In this document: positions 32,960 through 44,369 of the stretch, one piece after another
How the letters are laid out: each line of letters opens with the position of its first letter
How positions within the stretch are numbered: position 1 is the first letter of the stretch
Assembly: GCF_036850765.1 (NCBI RefSeq)
Contig: NC_089496.1
Span: 105,607,767-105,671,766, forward strand
Reading direction: 5' to 3'
Length of the DNA stretch: 64,000 bases
From: Saccopteryx bilineata
Lineage: Eukaryota > Chordata > Mammalia > Chiroptera > Emballonuridae
Translations under genes and position numbers: made by a program
Notes under the pieces: generated by a model
Seen by the model: only the letters and a program-made list of their open reading frames with translations
The model's database searches: none
Told to the model about the DNA's origin: nothing

Positions 32960-33825
32960 AGAACAAATTTTTTAAAAGATGGGTTTTTAGACTTTTTGAT
33001 CCGAGCTAAGCTCAGTGTAATTTTCATGTCCATTTCTCTTAGTATGAGATCTACTGTACTTTTCCAGAGTCCAGCTTAATGTTTAACCACAAGTCTCATG
33101 ATGTCAAAGATACTACAAAACACCAATTCTGTGTTCATCCTGAAACTAAAAAGATATTTAGTTTTATAAATTACATTTTAGCATCACTGTTCATCCCAAA
33201 ATAAATTTGAGGTAGTTTAATAAAAAAATAAAAAACAAACAAAAAAACTAATGAGTGAAGAAAAAGGAGGGAGTTGTTGTTTTTTCTAATCAAGAGAAAG
33301 GAAAATAGAGGCAAAGGGCTAAGATGAAAGAGAGAAAATTTTAGTAAAAGAAATGCGTATGTTCAGGTCCAAAAGTTTACTAATTTTGGTCCATGGTTTT
33401 GGCCCTGAGCTTCCTGGAAGGCAGGGCAAGAAGGAAAATATAACCAGTCAACAAATATACCTTATTCATAAGGGAAAGAAAACTTAAGAAAATCAAAGGT
33501 TTTTGGATTTTAAATCTAAGAGAAATTCACATGGTTTATCTCAAGAGTGACTTCTGATAGTCTTCTGATATAACAGATAATGTCCTCAACAAGGTCCCTA
33601 AAACAAAGGAAAAGCAAATGTTTGGCACGACAGCTATTTTGTCAATCCAGAATGCTTTCTTTGAGGTTTTCGTCTGGAAAGAGCACCCCCTTTTCTCTGG
33701 GCACCAACTCCCTGACTCTCCATGATCCTGGTGGCACCAGTAAGCACGCCTCGTCCCTTCCACTGAGAATACTGCCTCGCAACAAACCACACCGGAAACA
33801 CAGAGGCGTAGGAGCATTGCTTTAG
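32960..33825. other. no recognised feature
   Basis: A/T-rich unique sequence; A-runs near 33230. Short frames on both strands show no domain. Confidence 0.5.
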
Positions 33826-34195
33826 CTCACGGGTCTGTCTGCAGGTTGACGATTTAGGCTGGGCTCAGCCAAGCAGTACTTCTGGGCTTGGCTGGATCCT
33901 CTCGCAATCCTGGGGTCGCCTGGCTGTTGCTGGGGCCCCTGGGGCCTCTTGGCCCTGCTCCATAGGTCTCTTGGCCTTCAGCATGCTAGCCTGGCATGCT
34001 CTCAGGGGACAGCAGAGCTCCAGGAGCAGAAGCTGAAGTGGCACAAGTGCCTTTTCAAACCTCAGCAGGCACCCCATCTATTCACATCCTACTGACAAAA
34101 CCATCACACAGCCAAACTCAGAATCAGGGCATGGAGAAGCAGACAGACGCCTGGTGGGTAAGGGACTGGCATCTAGCACAGGAGGCAGGTGACCT
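33825..34195 (-). repeat. old LTR-like interspersed repeat, class uncertain
   Basis: Plus strand reads GGGTCTGTCTGCAGGTTGAC, GGCTGGGCTCAGCCAAGCAG, TGGCCTTCAGCATGCTAGCC and CAGAATCAGGGCATGGAG, words I associate with a common old mammalian LTR (MaLR/MER type). Ends are not clear. Confidence 0.4.
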
Positions 34196-34255
34196 AGGCT
34201 TGGCCAGATGGCGGCCAAGCGGTCTTCACTGAGCCTGGTGAGGTGTTGATTATTA

Positions 34256-34675
34256 TTTTATTTTAATTTTATTTCAAAATAATTATTTAATTTAATTTAA
34301 TTTTACTTTTTTAGTGAGAGGAGAGGAGGCAGAGATAGATTCTTGCATGTGCCCCTACTGGGATCCAACCAGATCCACCTGGCAAGCCCACTAGAGGGCG
34401 ATGCTCTGCCCATCTGAGGCCCTTGCTCTGTTGTAACGAGCCATTTTTTAGCGCCTGAAGCAGAGGCCATGGAATCATCCTCAGCACCTGAGGCCAACTT
34501 GCTCTAATTGAGCCATGGCTGCAGGAGGAGAGAAGAAGAGAAAGAGAGAGAGAGAAGGGAGAGGGGAGGGGTGGAGAAGCAAATGGGCACTTCTCCTGTG
34601 TGCCCTGACCGGGAATCGAACCTGGGACTTCCACAGGCAGTCCAATGCTCTACCACTGAGCCAACCAGCCAGGGT
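34256..34675 (-). repeat. bat tRNA-derived SINE, type A, diverged
   Basis: An older minus-strand copy with a degenerate A/T tail (34256-34312) and head ending CAACCAGCCAGGG. Flanked by TGAGGTGTTGATTATTA / TGAGATATTGATTATTA (34239-34255, 34676-34692), 15 of 17 matching. Confidence 0.92.
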
Positions 34676-34785
34676 TGAGATATTGATTATTAACACATAA
34701 ATCCTTGGAGGAAGAAGCTCCTGTTTCCACTGGGTTGCTCATTTGAGGCTGCAAGTAGCCACGTTCCCCAGCCATGTGTCCAGAG

Positions 34786-35490
34786 CAGGGGTCCCCAAAC
34801 TACAGCCCGCGGGCTGCATGCGGCACCGTGAGGCCATTTATCTAGCCCCCACCATACTTCTGGAAGGGGCACCTCTTTCATTGGTGGTCAGTGAGAGGAG
34901 CATATTGAAATACTGGTCAGTTTGTTGATTTAAATTTACTTGTTCTTTATTTTAAATATTGTATTTGTTCCTGTTTTGCTTTTTTACTTTAAAATAAGAT
35001 ATGTGTAGTGTACATAGGGATTTGTTCATAGTTTTTTGTTTGTTTTTTGTATTTTTTGAAGTTGGAAACAGGGAGGCAGACAGACTCCCGCATGTGCCCG
35101 ACCGGGATCCACCCAGCACGCCCACCAGGGGGCGATGCTCTGCCCATCTGGGGCATCGCTCTGTTGCAACCAGAGCCATTCTAGCACCTGAGGCAGAGGC
35201 CACAGAGCCATCCTCAGTGCCCGGGCCAACTTTGGTCCAATGGAGCCTTGGCTGCGGGAGGGGAAGAGAGAGACAGAGAGGAAGGAGAGGGGGAAGGGTG
35301 GAGAAGCAGATGGACGCTTCTCCTGTGTGCCCTGGCCGGGAATCGAACCTGGGACTCCTGCACGCCAGGCCGATGCTCTACCACTGAGCCAACCGGCCAG
35401 GGCTGTTCATAGTTTTTTTTATAGTCTGGCCCTCCAACGGTCTGAGGGACAGTGAACTGGCCCCCTGTGTAAAAAGTTTGGGGACCCCTA
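34786..35490 (+). mobile_element. non-autonomous hAT transposon carrying a SINE
   Basis: Starts CAGGGGTCCCCAAACTAC and ends GTTTGGGGACCCCTA, giving inverted ends. Flanked by GTCCAGAG (34778-34785) and GTTCAGAG (35491-35498), 7 of 8 matching, the 8-bp TSD of hAT elements. It is the same family and orientation as 51791-52154 but has lost ~38 bp (the ATTAGCCAAAAGCAGG segment). A type A SINE lies inside it. It has no transposase and must have been moved by an autonomous relative. Confidence 0.9.
35038..35403 (-). repeat. bat tRNA-derived SINE, type A, inside a hAT element
   Basis: Minus-strand copy flanked by the perfect duplication TGTTCATAGTTTTTT (about 35023-35037 and 35404-35418), which is hAT sequence; the SINE therefore landed after the hAT element. 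Confidence 0.95.
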
Positions 35491-35608
35491 GTTCAGAGAG
35501 TCTGCTTCCTGCGCCAGTAAATGAGACCACCATGTAAAGAGAAGCAGAGGCAAGAGAGCATCCATGCAGAAAGCAAGAGCCACGTGGTGTGAAGTCCCTG
35601 CAGCTTTT

Positions 35609-35813
35609 TTTTTTTTAGATTTTTTTTTATTTATTCATTTTTATTAGAGAGAGAGGGGAGAGAGAGAGAGGGAGAGATAGAGAGAGAACAGGGGGAGGAG
35701 CAGGAAGCATCAACTCCCCTATGTGCCTTGACCAGGCAAGCCCAGGGTTTTGAACCGGCGACCTCAGCGTTCCAGGTCGACACTTTATCCACTGCGCCAC
35801 CACAGGTCAGGCC
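35609..35813 (-). repeat. bat tRNA-derived SINE, type D
   Basis: Minus-strand ~205-bp SINE: A/T tail, GA-rich run, CAACTCCCCTATGTGCCTTG, TTTTGAACCGGCGACC B-box region, and head ending CCACCACAGGTCAGG. Perfect 13-bp duplication CCCTGCAGCTTTT (35596-35608 and 35814-35826). Confidence 0.95.
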
Positions 35814-35899
35814 CCCTGCAGCTTTTAATGTCCGCCGATCAGTCCAGCACCCAAACCATCCCCGAGCCGATCCCTTCTCCCACATGCTGTATCAGCTAG

Positions 35900-36115
35900 G
35901 ACTCGAAGGCATCTGGAGCCAGTCCTCCCGGGTTTGAGTCCCAGCTCAGTCGTTGAAGAACTATGTGACTCAGAGGTGTAGTGCTTCATTTCTTGGTGCC
36001 TCAGTTTTTCTCTAAAATGAGAATAATGGCAGCCTCACCCCACAGGGTTGCGTGAAGCTTGAATATGTTTGTACAGGCAAGGACTCGGAACAGGGCCTGG
36101 CACGTAATGTGACTA
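35900..36115 (+). repeat. MIR SINE
   Basis: GGCATCTGGAGCCAGTCCTC, GGGTTTGAGTCCCAGCTCAG, TGCCTCAGTTTTTCTCTAAA, CAGGGTTGCGTGAAGC and AGGGCCTGGCACGTAATGTG: almost the full MIR in order. Confidence 0.88.
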
Positions 36116-37725
36116 TTTTTGTTGATGCTGTTGCTGGGGTTTGCTTGCTTTGTGTTTCTGTCATTTGCAATGGAAAGATTCCTGGCCATCAGAGTGACAT
36201 TAGTGGCTGGTATGTCATTTGGATTTGATGGAAAGACAAGGCTACCTCACATGGTAGCAGAGCCTCTAACTTCCTCCAAAGCCATTGTCCTGCCTCCCAA
36301 ATGACACATCTACCCACCGAGAAAAAACAAACTGGACACTGTCAGCTCAGATTAGCTTAATCCGTGACTGGCCCGCTGGTGCTACATCTGTAGAGTCATC
36401 AGAATTGAAGGACTTGGTACTTGAAAGCAGTGTTCATGGGCATCAGGCAGGCCCACCCCTGAGCACCCCCTCCCAGATGTGGGTGAGGATTGCCCGGGCC
36501 CAGGGTGGGCTGGGCCAGGTGGCTGTGTGAGTTCGTAGACAAGAGTGTGGGAGCTGGGCTTCCAGAATCTTTCTGTGCAGCATCAGGCAAGCTGCACCCA
36601 GCCAGTTCAGGGCCCCCAAATGGACACACAAGGCTGCAGATGACCTGGACTTGCAGGGGCCGTGTCACCATCAGGGCTCCGTGCAGCCCTGCTGGAGCCC
36701 CTCTCTCCACAGCTCGGCCATCAGGCTGGGTCTGCTCCGAGAACAACAGTTTACAGTTTGGCTGCCTGCAGCCTGCCCCCACATGGGGAATAAAGCTGAG
36801 CATTGTGCTGGGCTTGCAACATCCCTCCCTTGCCAGAGTTCCTGATGTGCTTGTTACCGGGATCTGGCCTGAATGTCTCCTTTGTCGTGGACCTCCGCGT
36901 GCTGAGGGGGGCTTGCCTTCTCCGTGGCAGTCCTGGGTTAAATAAATACAGTAAAGGCAACATACACGGCTCACCACTGGAGCCGGGCTCAATAACTCAA
37001 CCAACTCATGCGGCCAAAGACTGAGCCGCTGCGGCTCTGCACTCGTTTCAAGATGGATTTCTTTGTTCAGTGCCTTTGCTGGAGGACAACGTAGATAACC
37101 TGGAAGGGGCAGCATGCTCCAGTCCGGCTGCCCATGCGCTCCAGCGACACTCCTGGAAGTTTCTAGATCCTGTGAAGGTGAGCTCAGTTCAGCACAGCAT
37201 GCTGACGTCACCACATACATGCACCCTCCTAAGAAAGCTGTGATTAGGCTCAGCCCTGATTTTCAGCACTTTTCCAGTGAGCTGGCAGTGAGCTTGGTCG
37301 TCACGCACCTTTACAAAACCCATAATATTTAGAAACATGCTGTGTGAGCCCTGGAGGCTTAAATCAGCCCAAGCCTGTGGATGTTCTAATGTAACGAATT
37401 ACCTTCACGTGTGAATTACAGCTCTATAGGATACTCAATATGGCCAACGCTGTCTACGCTCCACTCTTTGGGGACCGCACGCTATTCCTTATGAAGTGTC
37501 TGTTTCCGACAGTCTTGTAAGAATAAAAAATACTTCTATTCCAATACCACTGCGTATGTTCAAAACATTTTTTAAAAATAGGTGAAATGGTACATTAAAA
37601 AAAATCTTTACACTCAAGGACTTTATGCTTTAAGGCCCACAGAAGGCTGAGTGGGAGGGTGCTGTCCTTTGAATCTATAAAATCAGTAAATCTCATTTTC
37701 TTTTAAAGGCAAATGATTTGTTTAA
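36115..37725. other. no recognised gene
   Basis: Includes a 273-codon minus-strand frame (36399-37220), the longest non-repeat frame in the window. Its translation lacks a recognisable domain, and the plus strand has 64-151 codon frames across the same bases. GC-rich composition alone can explain this, but it is worth one homology search. Confidence 0.3.
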
Positions 37726-37734
37726 TAGGCATAG

Positions 37735-37822
37735 CAGAGATTCTCAACCAGGGGCAATTTTGCTCCCTCTGGGGACAATTAGCAATGTCTGGAGATATTT
37801 TTAGTTGTCACAAAGTGCAGGG

Positions 37823-37853
<31 letters not shown>

Positions 37854-38000
37854 CGCGTGTGCATACATGCACACAGGCCACTGGCATCTAGTAGGTATAA
37901 ATCATGATGCTCTAAACATCCCTCCATGCACAGAACAGCCCTTTCAGCAAAGAATTGTCCTTTCCAAAATGCTACTAGTGCCCCGGCTGAGAACCAATGT
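37735..38000 (+). repeat. MER5A-like hAT-Charlie, split by a GT/GC tract
   Basis: Reads GATTCTCAACCAGGGGCAAT, GGGGACAATTAGCAATGTC, GGAGATATTTTTAGTTGTCA, then after the microsatellite CCACTGGCATCTAGTAGGTA, AACATCCCTCCATGCACAG and GTGCCCCGGCTGAGAACC. The two ends are the MER5A terminal inverted repeats. Confidence 0.85.
37823..37862. repeat. (GT)n(GC)n(GT)n tract, Z-DNA-prone
   Basis: About 11 GT units, about 6 GC units, then GT again: 40 bases of uninterrupted purine-pyrimidine alternation in the middle of MER5A. Confidence 0.95.
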
Positions 38001-38107
38001 GAACCTGCCTGGCCTCAGCCACTGGCATTACAAGTGCCCTTCCCCAGCCACCCCTAGTGACATCGTGCATAACTACAGTACAGTGTCCACACTAGGAAAT
38101 TGACATG

Positions 38108-38662
38108 TGTAATGCAGGTGGCTGAGGCCAAGGCAGGTACACAAGATTCAGGCTGATGGTAGAAAACCGTGGAGCCAGCATGGGTTGGGCCATTCCATTT
38201 AATAAAGTCTCACAATGGCAGACAAGCACTCAGGCAGAGAAACCGCCTCTCGGGCAAACAGCAAAATGGCCCCTCACAGTGGCAGGCAAGCCGCACACCT
38301 GTAATCCCCCTGAGTGCACGCACCCATAGCCTTATATGGGCCATATACACACGGCGCTGCCACGTGCTCACACACTAATCAGGCAGAGGGCTTGCAGCCG
38401 GTAAACCAGCGAGCAAGCCTAACACAGCTGCCCCACAACATGGTACAATATGGCAATCTTATTTGGATTTTACCAGTTTGCAATAAGAAAACACTTAAAA
38501 ATGTGTCTTCCTCCACCTCCCAAATAAGTAACTTTATTACTCTAAAAGGTGCTTTCTATGAAATGCAATGCAACATAATAATGGTCTTTCTGCTTCTAAA
38601 TGGTCCCCATGGTTAAGGATGCCAGGGAAGGAAGCTACAGGTAGAAATAATTGCCTTCTACA
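38108..38662 (-). repeat. endogenous retrovirus 3' LTR, 555 bp
   Basis: On the minus strand it starts TGTAGAAGGCAATTATTT and ends GCATTACA. A TATA-like CATATAAGG block and downstream an ATTAAA polyadenylation signal (in CTTTATTAAATGG) come in LTR order. Just before the start on the minus strand lies AAGAGGGGGAGAC, a polypurine tract, so this is the 3' LTR of a provirus rather than a solo LTR. The family was not identified, and no matching 5' LTR was seen in this window. Confidence 0.6.
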
Positions 38663-38872
38663 GTCTCCCCCTCTTCAACAATAAAACCCAAATGACAAGT
38701 ACTTGTTTCCAGTCCCTTCTTATTGTTTTTCGGTTTGTCAGTTTACAAGTCCCCCAGAAGTCAAGTATTAAACCTCATGACAAAATGTCACTACTTTCTC
38801 AACCTTCATGCCCCTAGCAAGGTGTGTGTACTGCGGCCACCTGGACACACTCGCTAAGGCTTTCCTGCCAAA
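38663..38872 (-). repeat. polypurine tract and short internal retroviral remnant
   Basis: The minus-strand tract at 38663-38676 abuts the LTR start. The ~200 bp beyond it has no surviving open frame and is presumed internal sequence because it leads into the LTR. It ends at an (AC)n run (about 38877-38898). Confidence 0.4.
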
Positions 38873-38876
38873 ACAT

Positions 38877-38898
38877 ACACACACACACACACACACAC
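38877..38898. repeat. (AC)n microsatellite
   Basis: About eleven dinucleotide units followed by imperfect CTCACACACA. Confidence 0.95.
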
Positions 38899-38934
38899 TC
38901 TCACACACATACACAAACACTGATACACACACTT

Positions 38935-39150
38935 TTTAAAATGAAATTTCTTGGGATGACACTGGTTAACAAAATTATATAGGTGCAGGTGCACAGTTCT
39001 ACAGCACATCTCTGTGCACTGTATTATGTGATCAACCACCCAAGTCAAGTCTCCGTGCATCACCACTTATCATCCTACGCCCTCCTCCACCGCACCTCCG
39101 GCAATCACCACACTGTTAGCCATGCACACACACCCTTTTAAGAGTCTTTT
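38935..39150 (-). repeat. L1 3'-UTR fragment, antisense
   Basis: Plus strand reads TTTCTTGGGATGACACTGG, TTAACAAAATTATATAGGTG, ACTGTATTATGTGATCAACC, CACCCAAGTCAAGTCTCC and CCGGCAATCACCACACTG, a common laurasiatherian L1 3' UTR in antisense. Confidence 0.75.
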
Positions 39151-39530
39151 ACAAAAACAAACAAACAAACAATTAAAGGGCGTGCTGTGCCCCAGAAAGA
39201 GAGACATGCTTTTATCTCTGCTGAATCGCCGCCCCCATGACCGTCAGGGGGAATGAGCAGGGGTCACAGGACACCAGGTGCTGCCTTCATGAGCCTCGGA
39301 GAAGAGACCGGGCAGGCCCACCAGGTCTAGCTTAAGATGTTCTAGCCTCAAAAGGAAAAGTAGGAAACCAGGAGAGAGCCAGAACACGCTCTGACCGTCG
39401 GGGCTTTCGCACGGGCTTTGAGACTGCAGTCTGAGCAGGCCAGCGTCCAGTGGGAGACAGAGCCCCAGACCACGAGTCAGCAGAACCGAGTTCATATGTT
39501 GGCTCTGCCACTTTCTGGCTCTGTATCTGC
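39150..39530. other. no recognised feature
   Basis: Unique sequence; only short overlapping frames. Confidence 0.5.
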
Positions 39531-39534
39531 AATG

Positions 39535-39875
39535 GACGAAACATCTGGGCTCGCCACCCCCAAGTTCATACGTGGAAATCCTAACCCCCCATGGCGATGG
39601 TACTAGGAGGTGGGGGACTTTGGAAAGTGATCAGGCCCCGAGGGTGGAGCCCTTGTGAATGGGATTAATGGTGTCATGAAAGGGACCCTGGAGCTCTCAC
39701 TTTCTCTGCCATGTAAGAATCCAGGAGGTCAGCTTCCTGCCACCCGGAAGCGGGCTCTCACCAGAACCGGCCACGCTGGCATCCTCATCTCCAGAAACGT
39801 GAGAAACAGATGCTCGGCGCTTGTCAGCCGCCCAGCAGACAGCATTGTTACGGCCGCCCGAACGAAGCCGGGGCC
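39535..39875 (+). repeat. MLT1-type MaLR LTR
   Basis: Contains CCACCCCCAAGTTCATACGT, TGGAAATCCTAACCCCCCAT, GGGACTTTGGAAAGTGATCA, CTCTGCCATGTAAGAATCC, GGGCTCTCACCAGAACCGGC and CACGCTGGCATCCTCATCTC, the MLT1 landmarks in order. Confidence 0.82.
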
Positions 39876-39879
39876 TCGG

Positions 39880-42700
39880 GAAAGGCACGGAACTGGGCTT
39901 TAGTTTCTGCATCTGTAAAATGACATCAGTACCAATCCCGCTAAACACAGAAGGTGGTGGCGGAGGCCATGGACGTGCCTGAGGTGAGGATGCCTTTTGG
40001 AGGAGGAGAAACAAACAGTGTAAGTTCCTGCAGCAATAGTGAATAGAGCTACGGACACTCAGTCAACCCAGATGAATCCCCCAAATACAACACTGACCGA
40101 ACAAAAGCTGCAAAAGAACGTGTATGGCGTGCTACCCCGTCCACGCTAACACGCCCAGCCGAGCAATGAGTGGGAATGAGAAGTGTCTAGTTCAGGGCAG
40201 GGGTCACCCCTGGCGTGGGAGAGGGCAGGGAGGCCGTTGGGTCTGACTGGGTGGGAATATTACTTCTTCAGTGTGGAGAGAAGGTGCTTTGGGTATTCCT
40301 TCCTTATTCTCGATACCTTCTTGAATGTCTTTAATATTTCAGAAGGCACCCGATTTGTAAAGGTTTCTATCATTGTCTAAAGATGCCTGGAGTACGGAGT
40401 AAAGCCGGTGTGAATGGGGCTCCATGACTTCGTGACCTTGGGGGATTCTGCCTAACTGCACTGTGCTTCCACTTCTCATCAGTCAAGAGCATCTCCTTCA
40501 TAATCCCTGGGAGGCTCTGACAAGAGAATGACCTTGACACATAATCACCTCTCAGTAAGAGTTAGATTGCAGCTACTGCACAGAACACAGGGGACTGTAT
40601 GGTCATCACGACGACTCATCGATTGACCATGGAGCAGTCCTGTGCATAAGTCATACAGAGGTTTCCATCTTCTGGCCACTGTAATGCAACCTCCAGAACG
40701 CAGGATAATGTTACCATTCCAAGCCCAGATTTATGAGCCAGAATCTTACTTGAAAAACTTGGGTCACTCCGCTGAAATAGTTTGTGGAGAGATAGTTGAA
40801 CCTTTGTTTGGATTCTTGCCAGTAGCCATAAAAATTCTTTACCACTCAGTAAGGTTATGTATTACGGCCATGTAGGCATCCTGGCTATCAGAACTCTCAC
40901 TTTTTGGGCTGTGCCAGATAAACTTGAACATGAGACACCGTCAGCAGTTTCAAGATTGATGGCAGCAAATTCCAACCTTCTGGCCCCGGGCCTATGCAAG
41001 TCATGTTACTTACCACCATGTCATGTTAACTTGTGTAGCCAACTCACAAAGCAAGGTGCCTGGAACAAGGTTAGGCTTCACTGCCAAAATACCGGTGGGG
41101 TGGGCGAGACTTTAATAACCATAAGTCACATTTATATCTCTATGTTCTCCAGCATTTGAGTCAACATGGAGTTTTTTTTTCTTTTTCTTTTTTTTTTTTT
41201 TTTGCCAAGGTGCCCTCAAGTTATTCTATTAAAATTTAAGAGAGCCTTGCTATATCTTAAAGCATGCCAGTCTCCTGGAGTTGGCCAGCCAATTGCTGGC
41301 AATTCTTCTTTATAGAGAGAGTACAAGGGAGCAGATAACCGCATGAAGCCTCCAAGTAGCCTAATCGAGGTAAAAGTCACCTGGACGTGCCACCACAAGG
41401 CTGGACATCTTGTGTTTAATCTGTTTGGAGAATCAAAGTAGCTTTCTATCCTGAAATGGCCCAATCCTCCTGGCCTCTTCTCGGGCCTATAAATTTCTTT
41501 TTCACATGTAGGTCCGTGAAGCACAGCCTTGTTGAGTCAACATCTGGAACTACTCAGGTGGTTTGTCTCTGCCGACTTTATGAACAATAAAAGCAAACCG
41601 CTGGATGATTCTTGGATATTTTAACTCAGGGCACAGGCATCCTGGCCGCACTGCTGACAAACACAAGATTTTCATTTTCCCTGCCGGGTCCAAATGCAAC
41701 AAATGTGGTTGGGAATAGAAGGCTAAGTGTTCTCCTCAAAAATGAGCTACTTGTCTAAGATATAATTTTATAACTGTGGGGTACATAGCTCAGAATTTCC
41801 AAAGTTCTTGCAAATCTCTGTTCTGCCCCTAAACCCAAGCACTGTCCCGTTTTAAAGAAACAGACTCAAGTCGATGACTTCCTAACTACAGTTTCTGCCA
41901 AAACAGAGAAGAAAGTGATCAAACTAGAGACCCCAGAGTCAACCTCACGCCTGAAACCTTTTAATCTGCAACATTTATTATTATTATTATTGTTATTATT
42001 ACACAAGAAAGACTGCTCTAAAGTGACCCCTGAGCTGTTTGCAGCCAATATTCAAATTTAAAAATATCCTTAGAAATGTCCTAAAAAATCAAAGAGAATG
42101 AGTCCCTGAGGCCAAATATGAGAGAGAAAGAAAGAAAGAAACCAACTACACTGACTGAATTGGGAAATATAGAGAAGAGTGTGATGTCCCTATGCCAATG
42201 GCACCTGATTGTCATAAAAGAATTACAGCTGATGTAAAGAATGCAGTGTCATAATATCTTCAAGTGTCCAAAATGCATGGTTGGTTAAAAGTCTGAAGGT
42301 CATGGAGCAACGGAACTTTAAATATGGGTCATGAGGAATGATGCTAGCCTACTATGTATGCTAAGGAACCATTTTTATTTCTCTCTGCATCCTCCATGCC
42401 AAGTACCACACCTGGCACTCAACACATGTTTAATTTTGAAATGCAAGTGTTAGTAAGAGATTTATGACTTTATTGAGCAGTACAGAACCCAAACTGCATA
42501 ATAATCCTCGTGACACGCCTTGGCACTCGCCTGCTCCACGGAGACTCCAAAATGCAGCCCCCCACCCCCCTGGGAAAAGGTATTGTGGCTCTTCTTCCAA
42601 GTTACTGAGACAAAAATAATCTCACATCTATACACAGATCGTGTTCAGAAAGATGACTTTGGAAAACTGTGGTTGGGAGCAGGGGTCCCTTCCATGTCAC
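39880..42700. other. mostly unrecognised; possible old LTR at 41215-41640
   Basis: A T-rich run (41170-41203) precedes a segment with a GGCCTATAAATTTC block and an ACAATAAAAGCAAAC block about 100 bases apart. That resembles an LTR promoter and polyadenylation signal, but termini and duplications were not found. A (TTA)n tract lies at 41975-42001. No gene recognised. Confidence 0.35.
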
Positions 42701-42709
42701 TCTCCCAAG

Positions 42710-43130
42710 CAGCCAGGATGACCTTTTCAAAATGTAGGGAATGCAGACACTTTCAGAGGCTCCCTCCTGTCCCTTTGGCGTGGTGGAAAATGTCCTCTGG
42801 GACCTGGGTCCTGCCAGATCTTCAGCTGTGTCCTGCAGCGCCCCATCCTCACCCTGGTCCAGGCACCCTGGGCTTCGTTATGTCTTTTTCAAAGGTCAGC
42901 TTCGTCTTCCCACGCAGCCTTTGCGTTTGAGCCTCTGGGGGCCACACTGCATTCTTTCCTGCTTCTTCCTACAGCCAACTCCAAAATGTCCTAAGAGAAG
43001 TGTCACCTCCTCAAGGAAGCCTCCCCTGTCCACTGAGTCTGAAGAAGTCCTGGCCACTGTACCTCGTGGTCCTCACTATCACCTACCCCAATACCCCCTC
43101 CTGCTGATTTCCTTCACAGAGTCCCAGAGG
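42710..43130 (-). repeat. L2-like LINE remnant, antisense
   Basis: Plus strand shows TTTCAGAGGCTCCCTCCTGT, CCTCAAGGAAGCCTCCCCTG and further words of the antisense L2-type 3' region. Confidence 0.55.
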
Positions 43131-44160
43131 AAGAGGGACAATGGCGGGAAACATGGCTGACAAAAGGGTTTGGTTTGGGCCAAGTTTTGCGAGGCCTCCA
43201 GAGTCAAGTGCCTGCGGAGCGAGCTGACATCAGACGGGGGTGGCGGGGGAGTGTTCCGGGACTAGGTCACCTTGTATTGGTGACAGGAGGTGATGCTGAG
43301 AAGGCTGGGAGGCAGGAAGCTCTTTCTTCTAGAAGCCGGGGTCAGAGTCCAGCTAGAGAAAGAAGGTGCTGGCCATCCGGCAGGTGAGACGTGGGGGGTG
43401 GAGCCCCACATGGAAGAACTGAACTGCCAGGCGCTGTCAGGGGAGGACAGCAAGACAGTGGCTCTCCGTGAGTGGTTCTACTTAGGTGTTGGCCTTTCCT
43501 CCCTCCTGCTGTGGCAGCCACAGTCCCACTCGACCTGGAGAAGAGACCTGAGGTCACTCCTCGCGTCTCACGACTTGTCTTTCCAGTTTCAGTCAAGCTT
43601 GATGTGATGCCCTCCACCCCGCCCTGCCCGTGAAGCTTATGGAAAGAGCTCTCCAGACGCTTCAAGCCCCTTAAAGATCTAGCCCACCCTCGAAAGAGTC
43701 TAACTTTTTAAAAGGTATGCCATTCCTCAGCTGCTGGATCTGATAAGAAAATGACAAAGAACGAACAAATAGCTACCACGAGGGCCCTTTCTTTCACTAG
43801 GTAAATACGTGAAAATAACTTGCTCTGCAGATGAAGTCAATGCACACATAGATGGCAAAGGGGAACCGAAAAGGCAGCAGAATAAATATCGTCGTGGAGA
43901 ATGATTACATATGCACAAGGGGCTATTATAGCACATGGTTGACATATTTGCCAAAAAAAAATTTTTTTTTTGATCTACTACTTAACTCTTATTATCATGA
44001 TATAGCCTGAGAACTCTTAAATAACTAATCACTGGAGAATTTTTTGAGCCGAGCTCTATTAGAATCAACTGCTAATTGCTCTCCATTCAAGGACAATTAC
44101 ATTGCTACCAGCACTATTAAACCGGGGTCCATGTGAATGAATTTCTGCTAACAGAGGCTC
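43130..44160. other. no recognised feature
   Basis: Unique-looking sequence with mutually overlapping short frames. Confidence 0.5.
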
Positions 44161-44164
44161 TGAG

Positions 44165-44365
44165 AAAACAGGCAGAGGCTGAGTCAGGCAGGTCTGAGTT
44201 CTGATCTCTGACCTACTGTTGACTGCCTCGTGAGTCTGGACAAGTGATTTCCTCGCCGTGAACCTCAGTTTCCATATCTGTAAGGGGGAGTTAATAGTAA
44301 CCTTCTAGGCACGTTGTGAGAATTAAATGAAATGTGTGTAACGTGTCTTGTGCATCAAGCTCCTC
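44165..44365 (+). repeat. MIR SINE
   Basis: CAGGTCTGAGTTCTGATCTC, GTCTGGACAAGTGATTTCC, GAACCTCAGTTTCCATATCT and a GTTGTGAGAATTAAATGAAA block give almost the whole MIR. Confidence 0.88.
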
Positions 44366-44369
44366 AAGA

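Noticed and set aside
41215..41640. TATA-like and AATAAA-like words spaced as in an LTR
   Set aside because: No TG...CA termini or target-site duplication could be found, so not listed as an LTR.
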